DNA of 64,000 bases, taken from positions 9,590,193 to 9,654,192 of the forward strand of contig OY759265.1 of the NCBI GenBank assembly GCA_963662155.1, in the 5' to 3' direction. Made by a program: the position numbers and the translations under genes. Origin of the DNA: Lamellibrachia columna (Eukaryota > Annelida > Polychaeta > Sabellida > Siboglinidae). Below, in pieces: positions 52,783 to 64,000 of the stretch; position 1 is the first letter of the stretch, and the number at the start of each line of letters is the position of its first letter. The notes below the pieces were generated by a model. That model saw only the letters and a program-made list of their open reading frames with translations, had not been told where the DNA came from and searched no databases.

Positions 52783-55111
52783 TTAGAAAACAAAAAACAT
52801 CACCAAAACCAAGATTTGATGATTTCACAATTTGATGTTGTTCAAATAAAACATTGATACGTGGGAGTTCATTCATGTTTCTACATGACTCATGCGGTAT
52901 GTCTCTAGCTGCATTCAAATAACAGGTTTATAAATATCCCAGGTAAATGGCTGGGTCATTGTGTCCAACTAAAGGTCACTGGGTCAGGTCATTTTATTTT
53001 ATTTAGGTTAAACAACATCTAATAAGATCACCAGTCAGACCGATCCCCAGGGTTTTAAATAAACTGTTTCGCAATTTCCTGTGACTGGGTCAGGTCATTT
53101 TATTTAAGTTAATCAACGTTTAATAAGATCACTACACAGACCCATCCTCAGGGTTTTAAATACACAATCAGCTTGGGATGATTTCTGAAAACTTGTGATA
53201 GTTAAACAAATTCTCTCAAAAAGTGGGTTCATTCGAACTCCCCAAACCTCCCTTGAGAATGGATGGGCATGCCGTTGAAGAATTGGTATTTAAAACATTC
53301 TGCATTAACTCAATAATTCGTTTCCCTTTGAAACCACAATTTCTCAGTACTTTGACACTTACTGGATGGCACAAAGGAAAACACACTTTGAAGAATCATA
53401 ATTTTGTCATGGCTTAACAGAATAGGGAAAATGGTTTGATTGATTCTCTTCCATTTTTTTAATGTTTTGTAAAACAAATTATAGCTGTACTTACAGCTGA
53501 GCAAGGCCAACATTGTATATTATATTGCAACATAATTCATCTGATGTATATCAATATCGTGTCACAAAAAAGTATTACAATACACAGGTGTATGACAAAT
53601 TGTTCCAATCCTTAGTTATACTGGCTTAGTTGTGGCCCACATCTTTAATTATAAATTTTATCCGTAAGTCATACTGGTCTAGTTGTTATCTACATTTTTA
53701 TTAACTACTATAGTTATATTATAGTTAATAAGATAACAACTAGATCAGTATGATTTAGGGATGTAATAGATAGTAAGATGTAAATAAAACTAGACAAGTA
53801 TGACTTACTGATCTAGTTGTTATCTACATCTTATTAACTATTATATATTATTATGCCCAAACTCCTGTATTTAAAACCCTGAGGATGGGTCTGAGTGGTG
53901 ATCTTATTAAATGTTGTTCAACCTAAATAAAATAACCTGACCCAGTCACAGAAACTTGCGAAACAGTTGGTGACCTTTAGTGGGGCACAGTGACCCAGCC
54001 GTTTACCTGGAATATTTATAAGCCTGTTATTTGAATGCAACTAGAGACATACCGCATGAGTGATGTATAATTATGAATGAACTACCACATATCAATGTTT
54101 TATTTGAACAGCATCAAATTGTGAAATCATCAAGTTTTGGTGATGTTTTTTTTTTCTAAGTTAGCGTTTGTGAAGAAAATGTATTGTCTTCCAGGATTAT
54201 ACTGATTATTTGTAGGACAGGCACTGCAAAACATTATGTTAATGTTTTCAATATCAATCAAACCATTTTCCCTATTCTGTTGAGCCATGCCAAAATTGTG
54301 AATCTTCAAAGTGTGTTTCCTTTGTATGCCCTCCGGACCAGCTACAAAGTTACTCCAGTTACTTGTCACATTCCATCTTTCACTAGATGTACTCTGCCCA
54401 ACGTCAGATCACACCTCAGTATGTCACTTGTAACAGTGTTGAACCAAGCAATCAGCAAAGGTCTGTCTGTTTTCATGAAGTCAGGCACTGTGTCAGGTAC
54501 AACATCATCAACAATAAATATCTAGAAGTAAGTATCAGAGTACTGAGAAATTGTAGTTTCATAGGGAAACCAAATTCTTGAGTTAAAGGGAAATAACAAC
54601 AAGGCACTAGCTAAAATGTTTTTTTTACACAAAGTTTAATATTGTATGTACTACATGCCAAAATAAAAAATTTGTAAAAACTATTTTTAGGTCAAATTAG
54701 ATGTTTAATGCATCTAACTCGCAAAGCGTACGTAAAATTCGAATTAATGAGATGAGCGATGACATGGTTTTGTTACATCAGTGATGATATGGGTTTGCAT
54801 TCAGTCAGTGATTTCTATGCAATGCCTCATATATGTATAGTTTCACTCGCATTACTATAGCGAGTGATGACGATGTCAGTTTTCCAGAATAAAAAGTATA
54901 ATGTAACAATTTCGAACAGCTAGTGGCAAGTGATACCGCAGAATCATCTTCGAATTTGGCTCTTTTGGAGCAGTTTAGCGATGCCAGTTACCTTTGACTT
55001 CAAACTTATTTACTTTCTGACTGAACCATAAAAACGAAACCATGGTTAGGTCAGAAAGTAAACATCACAATAGCAGGAGTAGCACTGATGGGTGGTTGAG
55101 ATGTACTTGTC
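52783..55111. repeat. Foldback repeat unit, copy 1
   Basis: About 2.33 kb. Contains long inverted arms: 52789-53170 pairs in reverse complement with about 53866-54165 (for example AAAACATCACCAAAACC and TAATAAGATCACCA). A central hairpin near 53640-53750 carries CTAGTTGTTATCT and AGATAACAACTAG. A further inverted pair joins 53364-53445 with 54245-54335. No protein motif; the repeated short open frames are not genes. Confidence 0.85.
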
Positions 55112-55848
55112 ATCAAAGGGATGCCAAGTTTAACTAGATACTGTTGAAGTACAATGCTTTGTCTGTTTCGTAAGGTGAGCCGGTGTGAATAAAAGACCAT
55201 GCTTCATATTCAAAATGATCTGACGAAAAACACTGTATAGATCAAAGACCATTTGCAGGTGGCTTCGTTGTAGTCACAATACAATAATCGCTTATTACTG
55301 TCATTGCTCTGTATTTGATTTAATAAAAAATCTGGGGCGAATTTACCCTGATGAGGAGAAACGCTTGAAAATCTGAAATATAGAAACAAGATATTATGAT
55401 AATTGTAATTTAATTAATTTGAATTATTCAACTGTATATCATATTATAGTTTTTGGTGTAATATATTATATGATATGAATTTTAAGAATACAATGAATTG
55501 TATAAGTTCTAATGATCGTTTTGTTGACTGCATCTTAAAATGGAAAACATATAGCGCTATATTTTATGCGAAAGGAAGCGAAAGCTATAAAAGCAGTTAC
55601 AAAGTAACAATTTTGGATTAATGTGGACCAAAATCAACAAATGAGAGAATAAATAATGTGCTTTATACACACTAAGCTTCATGTGCTCGCTACACAATCG
55701 TTTCGGCCGAGATCACTATGCCCATTGTGCACTGAGGCCAAAGTTACCAGAGTTGTAGGCCAAACTCTCCAAAAAATGCTGTCCGGGCTTAATTCACCGT
55801 GAGCCAACATCGCCTGTATCCGCACTGACAGCTCGCATCGATCCTAGA

Positions 55849-58186
55849 TTAGAAAACAAAAAACATCACCAAAACCAAGATTTTATGATTTCACAATTTG
55901 ATGTTGTTCAAATAAAACATTGATACGTGGGAGTTCATTCATGTTTCTACATGACTCATGCAGTATGTCTCTAGCTGCATTAAAATAACAGGCTCATAAA
56001 TATCCCAGGTAATCGGTCCGGTCATTGTGTCCAATTGTTTTGCAATTTCCTGTAACTGGGTCACCAACAGTTTCGCAATTTCCTTTGACTGGGTCAGGTC
56101 ATTTTATTTAGGTTAAACAACATTTAATAAGATCACTACTCCGACCCATCCCCAGGGTTTTAAATAAACTTTCGCAATTTCCTGTGACTGGGTCAGGTCA
56201 TTTTATTTTATTTAAGTTAACGTTTAATAAGATCACTACACAGACCCATCCCCAGGGTTTTAAATACACAATCAGCTTGGGATGATTTCTGAAAACTTGT
56301 GATAGTTAAACAAATTCTCTCAAAAAGTGGGTTCATTCGAACTCCCCAAACCTCCCTTGAGAATGGATGGGCATGCCGTTGAAGAATTGGTATTTAAAAC
56401 ATTCTGCATTAACTCAATAATTCGTTTCCCTTTGAAACCACAATTTCTCAGTACTTTGACACTTACTGGATGGCACAAAGGAAAACACACTTTGAAGAAT
56501 CATAATTTTGTCATGGCTTAACAGAATAGGGAAAATGGTTTGATTGATTCTATTCCATTTTTTTTTACATTTTGTAAAACAAATTATTGCAGTACTTACA
56601 GCTGAGCAAGGCCAACATTGTATATTATATTGCAACATAATTCATCTGATGTATATCAATATCGTGTCACAAAAAAGTATTACAATACACAGGTGTATGA
56701 CAAATTGTTCCAATCCTTAGTTATACTGGCTTAGTTGTGGCCCACATCTTTAATTATAAATTTTATCCGTAAGTCATACTGGTCTAGTTGTTATCTACAT
56801 TTTTATTAACTACTATAGTTATATTATAGTTAATAAGATAACAACTAGATCAGTATGATTTAGGGATGTAATAGATAGTAAGATGTAAATAACAACTAGA
56901 CAAGTATGACTTACTGATCTAGTTGTTATCTACATCTTATTAACTATTATATATTATGCCCAAACTCCTGTATTTAAAACCCTGAGGATGGGTCTGAGTG
57001 GTGATCTTATTAAATGTTGTTCAACCTAAATAAAATAACCTGACCCAGTCACAGAAACTTGCGAAACAGTTGGTGACCTTTAGTGGGGCACAGTGACCCA
57101 GCCGTTTACCTGGAATATTTATAAGCCTGTTATTTGAATGCAACTAGAGACATACCGCATGAGTGATGTATAATTATGAATGAACTACCACATATCAATG
57201 TTTTATTTGAACAGCATCAAATTGTGAAATCATCAAGTTTTGGTGATGTTTTTTTTTTCTAAGTTAGCGTTTGTGAAGAAAATGTATTGTCTTCCAGGAT
57301 TATACTGATTATTTGTAGGACAGGCACTGCAAAACATTATGTTAATGTTTTCAATATCAATCAAACCATTTTCCCTATTCTGTTGAGCCATGCCAAAACT
57401 GTGAATCTTCAAAGCGTGTTTCCTTTGTATGCCCTCCGGACCAGCTACAAAGTTACTCCAGTTACTTGTCACATTCCATCTTTCACTAGATGTACTCTGC
57501 CCAACGTCAGATCACACCTCAGTATGTCACTTGTAACAGTGTTGAACCGAGCAATCAGCAAAGGTCTGTCTGTTTTCATGAAGTCAGGCACTGTGTCAGG
57601 TACAACATCATCAACAATAAATATCTAGAAGTAACTCGGTAAGTATCAGAGTACTGAGAAATTGTGGTTTCATAGTGAAACCAAATTCTTGAGTTAAAGA
57701 GAAATAACAGCAAGGCACTCGCTAAAATGGTTTTTTTTACACACAGAGTTTAATATTGTATGTACTACATGCCAAAATAAAAAAAAAAAATTTTTTTTTT
57801 AGGTCAAATTAGATGTTTAATGCATCTAACTCGCAAAGCAAGTTAATGAGATGAGCGATGACATGGTTTTGTTACATCAGTGATGATATGGGTTTGCATT
57901 CAGTCAGTGATTTCTATGCAATGCCTCAGTATAGTTTCACTCGCGAGTGATGACGATGTCAGTTTTCCAGAATAAAAAGTATAATGTAACAATTTCGAAC
58001 AGCTAGTGGCAAGTGATACCGCAGAATCATCTTCGAATTTGGCTCTTTTGGAGCAGTTTAGCGATGCCAGTTACCTTTGACTTCAAACTTATTTACTTTC
58101 TGACTGAACCATAAAAACGAAACCATGGTTAGGTCAGAAAATAACCATCACAATGGCAGGAGTAGCACTGACGGGTGGTTGAGATT
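55849..58186. repeat. Foldback repeat unit, copy 2
   Basis: Direct repeat of 52783-55111, nearly identical over long stretches (for example 53220-53440 equals 56324-56544 with an offset of 3104). The copies are separated by about 740 bp (55112-55848) that has no second copy here. Small indels and the loss of a few short segments distinguish the copies. Confidence 0.88.
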
Positions 58187-58254
58187 TCGGCCCAACTGCC
58201 ATGTTATTTTGGCTTGGTAATTTCGGTGACTGATGTGACATGCATTAAACAAAT

Positions 58255-58480
58255 TCATTGAGAGAATTTGTTTAACTATCACGTTTTCAGAAATCGTCCC
58301 AAGCTGATTGTGTATGCCCAAACTCCTGTATTCACAACTCTGAGGATGAGTCTTATTGCATGTTGTTTTACCTAAATAAAATGACCTGACCCAGTCACAG
58401 GTAACTGTGACACAGTTAGTTGGACACAGTGACTGCGCTGCTTACTGGGGATATTTATAAGCCTGTGATTTGAATGTTGT
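58255..58480. repeat. Outer inverted end of the foldback complex
   Basis: Reverse complement resembles 52915-53217: GAGAGAATTTGTTTAACTAT and CCCAAGCTGATTGTGTA match the left side in inverted orientation, followed by CCTAAATAAAATGACCTGAC. It may mark the right end of the whole 52.8-58.5 kb structure. Confidence 0.65.
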
Positions 58481-58489
58481 CTATCTTGA

Positions 58490-61400
58490 CTAGATGGACC
58501 TAACCCTGTCCAAATCCACCCTCCCCCAGAATAGCAACAATGAGGAGATATTTTGAGACACACTTTGTACTGTTCATGACAAAGGTTTTTCTACTTCATT
58601 AGCGGGTCATTGATTTTTTTTTAAAGACCACAGGTATATCAGGTAGTCAAACTGACTCCCTCAGAACACAGCATTAAAAATGTATGTGTTGTCTGTCATG
58701 TACACTGTATTTAATACAAAGGCCTTCTTGATAAACAACGGTGGTGACTGTATGTTTTAGTAAGTGTTTAATGTAAAATAACCTAAAATGTTGTCAATCA
58801 CCACTAGGATATCTTCGATGCAATACATGAATACATTTTAATTTTAAAGTTTAGAAGTGTTTCTGATCTGTACTTTGGACTGTTATCAGTGATGCCACTG
58901 TTGCATGTATTGATCTGACAGTACCATAGTTATTGATCTGTTTTTCCCCAGGGCAACTAATCATATAAGTGCTGCCTCATTTAATTATCTCTCAAAAAAG
59001 GTGTCCAACAGTTTTAATCGAGTCGCCAAACATTTATCCAAAATTTTGTTTAGTAAATATCTTGATTTTGCTCAAATCACCATTTGTTGAAATCATGTGC
59101 TGCAATTATACAATTATGTCATGTTGTTAAACCTAAAAAATATCCTGAAACCTAGAAATGGCAAGATGATGATGATGCTCTTATTTAATTAAGTATTTCG
59201 TGATTTTGTATACATTTCTTTGTAGCTCTCTTATGTGATAATATAAAAACAGACCAAAAGATCTCTCATGTTAGTAGAATTTGGAAAATTATTAGTTACC
59301 CTGCCTGTCACATGCTCACTGCAGTATCTGCTTCACCCTATAACATGCCAAGTTATTAATATTATCTAATTTATGACACAGTGGAACTTAAATCTTTGGT
59401 GTGTTAGGCTGATAGGCACTATATCAGCACCAATGCACTGTATCAGGACCAACACGTCTGTTTGTTAGAAGTTTCCTAATGTAAATAGTTGATAGTCCAC
59501 GGCCAATACCCGGGTAAGTTGTTAACATTTCTGCTTTATAAATCACGAGGTTATTTGCACAGTTGACTGCGTGGTAATCACATGTTACAGCAGCACATGA
59601 TTATGGCTTATATTGACAATTGTAGAACCACATCAATGAAATCATCACGTGTACGACTAGGCAAGCATTGTGATTCTGAGGTGATGTTAGTTTTTAATTT
59701 TCTGTCAACTGGTTCAGCGTTTGTTACTCATTACAAAATACAAATATTGTTGAGATTGAAACAATGCTTGCATAAATAAATTCTATGGTGATCTTGGTAT
59801 GATTCTTAATAATTATACAGGGTTCCACTGACAATACCTGCCCCGACTGACCAATGAACACTGCGCTTTCATAATTTGTCATTTATTCATTCATAACACT
59901 CAACATGTTTGCTAATTAAACTTAAAATCCTGAAGTCAATTATTTGTATAAATGTATATTCACTGTACTACTGTGGTGGTTGTAATATCACTTGTGGGTG
60001 GGTGGGTGGGTTGTATCAACTGTGTATGTATGTGTGTACACGTAAAAGTCATGTATACATGCAGCCATGGTTTCACACACTGGGTGAAAACCACTTATAG
60101 TAGACAAGCTGGGACAAAATGTTTTGTCCATGACAACCAACCGTTAACACTAAATATTCATAACTCATTGCAGAATAGGGTTAGAGTTCAAGGTTACACT
60201 GAGTTCACTGAACTACTGGTGTCCAGAAACATCCAGTGTCGAGCATAACTGAATAATTTTTATTTATTAATATCTGTGGTTCTTTTATTGCTAACATAGT
60301 GACAGTAGAGTTCTGGGTGTGATTGCCCTCCCAGGTGTGAAACAGGACTTGCAACATCACACTCGTACACCAATGGATGACAACCTGAGTCAGATAACCA
60401 ATGTTTGTAGCAGACTGTTGAGTCTGGCACTGCATTGTTTATACGTAAAGTGTACATTCCAAGCCACTGAATAGTATGTACCGTTTATCAGTCCCTTCGT
60501 CTATCAGTCCCTTCCACCATGCACACGTTGTTTATATACTAATTCTGCATAGCCATATTTTGTTTTATGTGGACACTGGGAGATCCATGTATAGATGTCA
60601 GAAGATTTGTGTATTTGTCTGGGAATTCATAGATTGATAGTTTTCAGGACTGCGACACAAGCTTGTCCAAACACAAGGTCCACCAGAGTAAATAAAAGTT
60701 TCATACATTTTAGAATAAACAGGGCCACTGTCTGTAATGTTTCATTGCTTTATATATTGGCAGATGATAATTGAACAGAAATGCATATATTTTGCAGCCT
60801 CTGTAAAGACCCTGTTAATAAGTTAGCATACTGACAAGAGTTAAAAGCCGAAGAAATGAGAACCTGTTTATTTATATGCCTGGCAACGTTTGGAGAATGA
60901 GTAGTAGTTCCATATATCTTAGGTTCTACAATGGAAGTTAGGTTTATAGCCTTTAGAGTACATGCGTACTTGCTGATCCATACTTTGTGTATACATAATA
61001 TAATGTAAATACATACTCACTAAAGCATGTCACAATGTGTTTACCTGTCATACTATCAGTAGCCATCAGTAATAAAAGTCTCATCAACAAACAAATAATG
61101 ATATAATTAAACACATTACTAAACTATTTTACTATATACCGTGTCTCATTGCATGTACGTAGGTCAATAAAACCAGACAACAGCTAAGTTGATCCCTGAA
61201 CCAAGAGAGCCCAGTATGTGACCTACCACCAGTGAATGACATACAACATGAACCAAGGAGATTACATTGGATCATTCAAAAGTTTAAGCAGTTATTTAAT
61301 ACCTAGTGTAAAATTAATAGGTGTGTTATAATAGCTGCATTTGTGCTAAATTGTATGCACAATTCTTTGTTATGAACTAAACATACTATGGTTTATTGCA

Positions 61401-64000
61401 TGTGTTTGTTTAATACAATTTCTTCAATTATTATTGATTGTAAAAAGGCAACCACACCTACATAAGCATATCATATTATTATTGGCTGAAAAAGATTGTG
61501 TTTCCAAGATTTCATATGCATGGCGGGAACCTCCCATCGTAACATGAAACGCCTATATTATAACACGTATAACACATGCATGACACGAGTGCACACGATA
61601 AATCAGACCCCAATGAAAGACCATCATGGAGAGAGTTCTTCCTATTGATATTGTTATCATTTGATCAAAACCTCTCACTTTGAAGTGTTCAGCTGGACAA
61701 AGAGCATTCAGGCAAATTGTGTAATTTCCTATACACTGATTGATAGTTGCCTTAAAAGGTTGACAGATTAGATAGATAGGTTTGGGCTAATTTGGTTTGT
61801 GCTTATCATCAGCAAGCAGGTCCTTCCTCTCAAGGGGGTCATTCGAATACAAATCACGCAAAGTGCTCAGAGAATCCAATATCAGAGCCCAATATACCAA
61901 GAAAATTAGAGTGACACACCACCAGTGTCATGAGACAGGCCCTAGAGTGGAAAACTAGATTCACACACCACCAGTGTCATGAGACAGGCCCTAGAGTGGA
62001 AAAAGAAACCAGGCAGACTAAGAAATAGTTGGAGGAGGTATGTAGCCAATGAGACAACGAAGCCTGGAACCACCTGGAGAGAACCGAAGAAAGCAGCCAA
62101 TAACAGAGATGTGTTGTTTTGGCCTTGTGCGCTACTTTGAGCGGTGAGTAAATAGTTAATACATAAATATAACTTACAAAGATTAAACATTTATTATGAT
62201 GAACATAGAGTTGTGGAAGCTACACTGTGGCAATATTCCTCGCCAAGTACCAGCAGTCAGTAGAGTAGTGGGGTGCGGTAGTGGGGCAGTAATTAAAACG
62301 TCTTTCACTTTTCTTTCACCCCACTTTACCTGTGGCTTTTGGAAGAAACACCAAAGCTGTTGGTCCCTTCCACCTGGTGTTTATGTTAGAGGAAGTAAAA
62401 CACCCTACACAGGGAAATGAAAAAAAAATGGTTGTGGACTCAACATAGCCAGAGGTTTCAAGCTGTAAAGACACCTTCCCATGTTAGCTGTGATCAGCTG
62501 TTTAGGGAATAGCACATCAAGACCCATGCCACTGTATAAATCTTTCTTACTAAGCAAATATGTCAGGCAACTCAGGCCTTACCAGGTAATCTCATTATCT
62601 CTCTCAATGAACATGTTCCCAACAGAGATTGGCCAAGGGCATCTGCCTGCTGATCCTCTTTGTTTGAGACAGGAAGACTCCTCCACTTGAATGAGGGACC
62701 AAGTGTAGTGTTCAGCCCAATTCTTTACCTAATGAAATAGAACGCCTGTTATGCTGCTACCTGTACTTTATAGTAGCAATTCATGTGGAGAATAACAGTT
62801 GGTGGATAGTGTGATCAATAATAAAAAAATGTAATGTACGCAATAGTAAAGCCCATTATTTTATTATTTTAAATCAATAAATGACACCTGAATAGTGTCA
62901 GTTGACATAGTTATATTTATTATGGTAGCTGCCGTAACAGGAGATAGAGACGAGCGTTGTTATATTATTCTTGGCTTTGGTAAGCATGTTGTGATGCAGC
63001 AGTGTTAAACTTCTTGTATCGCCAGATGTTTATTACCAACCAGAGAGAACATTAGGGAAACACCAGGCAGTGCAAGACAGTCATATGGATTGGGTTTGTT
63101 TGTCCTGCAGCGTTGTTGATTCCAGACTCTGTGTGCTTGTCATTTTAAGGACCCGTGCTGGCGCTACTAGGCAGGTGAAATGTCTTGCCTAGATGGAAAC
63201 TGTAGTGTTGAATAACTGGTTGAAACAATGTGTCAGTTAAAAAATAACCATATAGACTTTGGATGAGATAGCTGCAATGTTTGGACTATTAACAGTATTG
63301 TTTTTAGCTACCTCAACATTCATCTCTATAGATGCTTGCCATGGAGATGATCAACAATGACAACATTAGGTGGTTCAAAGTTCTATTATAAAGGTGACAG
63401 GTACATATTAAAACAGCTGTGAAAAAGCTCTGGTTTTTGACCAGAGTCTTTTGACCTAAAGGGATTTTGACCAGATGTTTTTGACTGAGTAGGTTTTTGA
63501 AGATAAGCATAACACATTGGATGAGACAGTTGCAACTTTTGGACCATTGTTTTTTATTGTGTCTCATTACAACTACTTGTAGATGGTTTTTACAAATTCC
63601 TACTCCAACTGTCATCTTGCTCTGTTGCTGATATGATTGACAGCTGTCAAACGTTGCTGAATGTGTGTGGTTAAATGATGTTTTGTGTGCACACCTTTGT
63701 GTGCACACGGGGTGGGGGCGGGAGAATGAGTGTGCACGTTAAGTGGTTGGTAGGTGGGCGTGGGTATGTCGGTTATTAAGTATAGGTGTACAAACACCTG
63801 CATGTGTTCTTGCTCATCATCTGAAATAATCTGCGTGAATTAGGGCACCAGTATGATGTCATGACACTGCTGTAGTCATGGTATGTCCTCCATTTTGGCT
63901 CCAAGTGAATTACCATAAGCTATTTGTTATGGGGACATTTCGTTTTTAAGAACTTTCGATGAATTAGATTTTCAGTTTTTCAGTCCAAATCTTTGGCATT
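58490..64000. other. Intronic DNA without clear features
   Basis: AT-rich. Contains a two-copy duplication at 61912-62001 and a possible decayed SINE near 62260-62420 (GGTGCGGTAGTGGGG, then TTAAAACGTCTTTCAC). No exon or RNA gene recognised. Confidence 0.4.
61912..62001. repeat. Two-copy direct duplication
   Basis: CACACCACCAGTGTCATGAG and the next ACAGGCCCTAGAGTGGAAAA occur twice in a row, separated by a few bases. Confidence 0.85.

Larger units (their letters stand above)
43692..64000 (+). other. Presumed first intron of DHCR24
   Basis: No exon of DHCR24 or another host gene recognised on either strand. Contains LINE, hAT and foldback-repeat elements listed separately. Whether the gene continues beyond 64000 cannot be seen. 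Confidence 0.5.

Noticed and set aside
53223..54525. Repeated 64-113 codon open frames in the foldback units
   Set aside because: Identical in both units only because the DNA is duplicated; no protein motif, and mirrored in inverted arms.

Overview
This is eukaryotic nuclear DNA with spliced animal genes. The organism is most likely a marine invertebrate, and my best guess is a mollusc (low confidence). Evidence: a UHRF1 gene, which implies a CpG-methylating animal; a UMP-CMP kinase and a DHCR24 exon that still align well to the human proteins; long AT-rich introns; and a mix of Penelope, CR1/L2, RTE, hAT and piggyBac-type elements together with a Cys-rich repetitive gene family that I know from marine invertebrate genomes. 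Family identifications come from recalled protein families; no database search was run.

Layout. (1) 1788-8052, + strand: complete six-exon UMP-CMP kinase gene (198 aa), with three tandem arrays in its introns. (2) 8053-12104: intergenic DNA between two convergent genes, with 39-bp and 32-bp tandem arrays. (3) 12105-29631, - strand: complete UHRF1 gene, 17 coding exons, 862 aa, with ubiquitin-like, tandem Tudor, PHD, SRA and RING domains all intact. Every exon junction was checked for phase. Its introns hold a Penelope-like element with a 12-bp target duplication, two TTAA-bounded piggyBac-type elements, a tRNA-like SINE and two minisatellites. (4) 30.1-42.5 kb: a mobile-element cluster. It contains a near full-length but broken CR1-type LINE whose ORF1 carries an SGNH-esterase domain; large TA and GA microsatellites; an RTE fragment split by an L2-type LINE; an inverted, broken copy of an unnamed Cys-rich gene family bordered by about 105-bp inverted arms; and a palindromic MITE-like block. 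(5) 43446-43691, + strand: first coding exon of DHCR24 (sterol delta-24 reductase), ending at a GC splice donor. No later exon is visible, so the remaining 20 kb is probably its first intron. That stretch contains an L2 3' end, a 1266-bp hAT element with a perfect 8-bp target duplication, and a 5.7-kb complex of direct and inverted repeats.

The three host genes do not form a pathway. They are housekeeping functions (pyrimidine nucleotide phosphorylation, maintenance of DNA methylation, sterol synthesis) that happen to be neighbours. The most interesting signals are two GC-AG introns in two genes, a minisatellite that multiplies a real splice acceptor of the kinase gene, several mobile elements with exactly readable ends, and the inverted copy of the unnamed gene family with its possible terminal arms.
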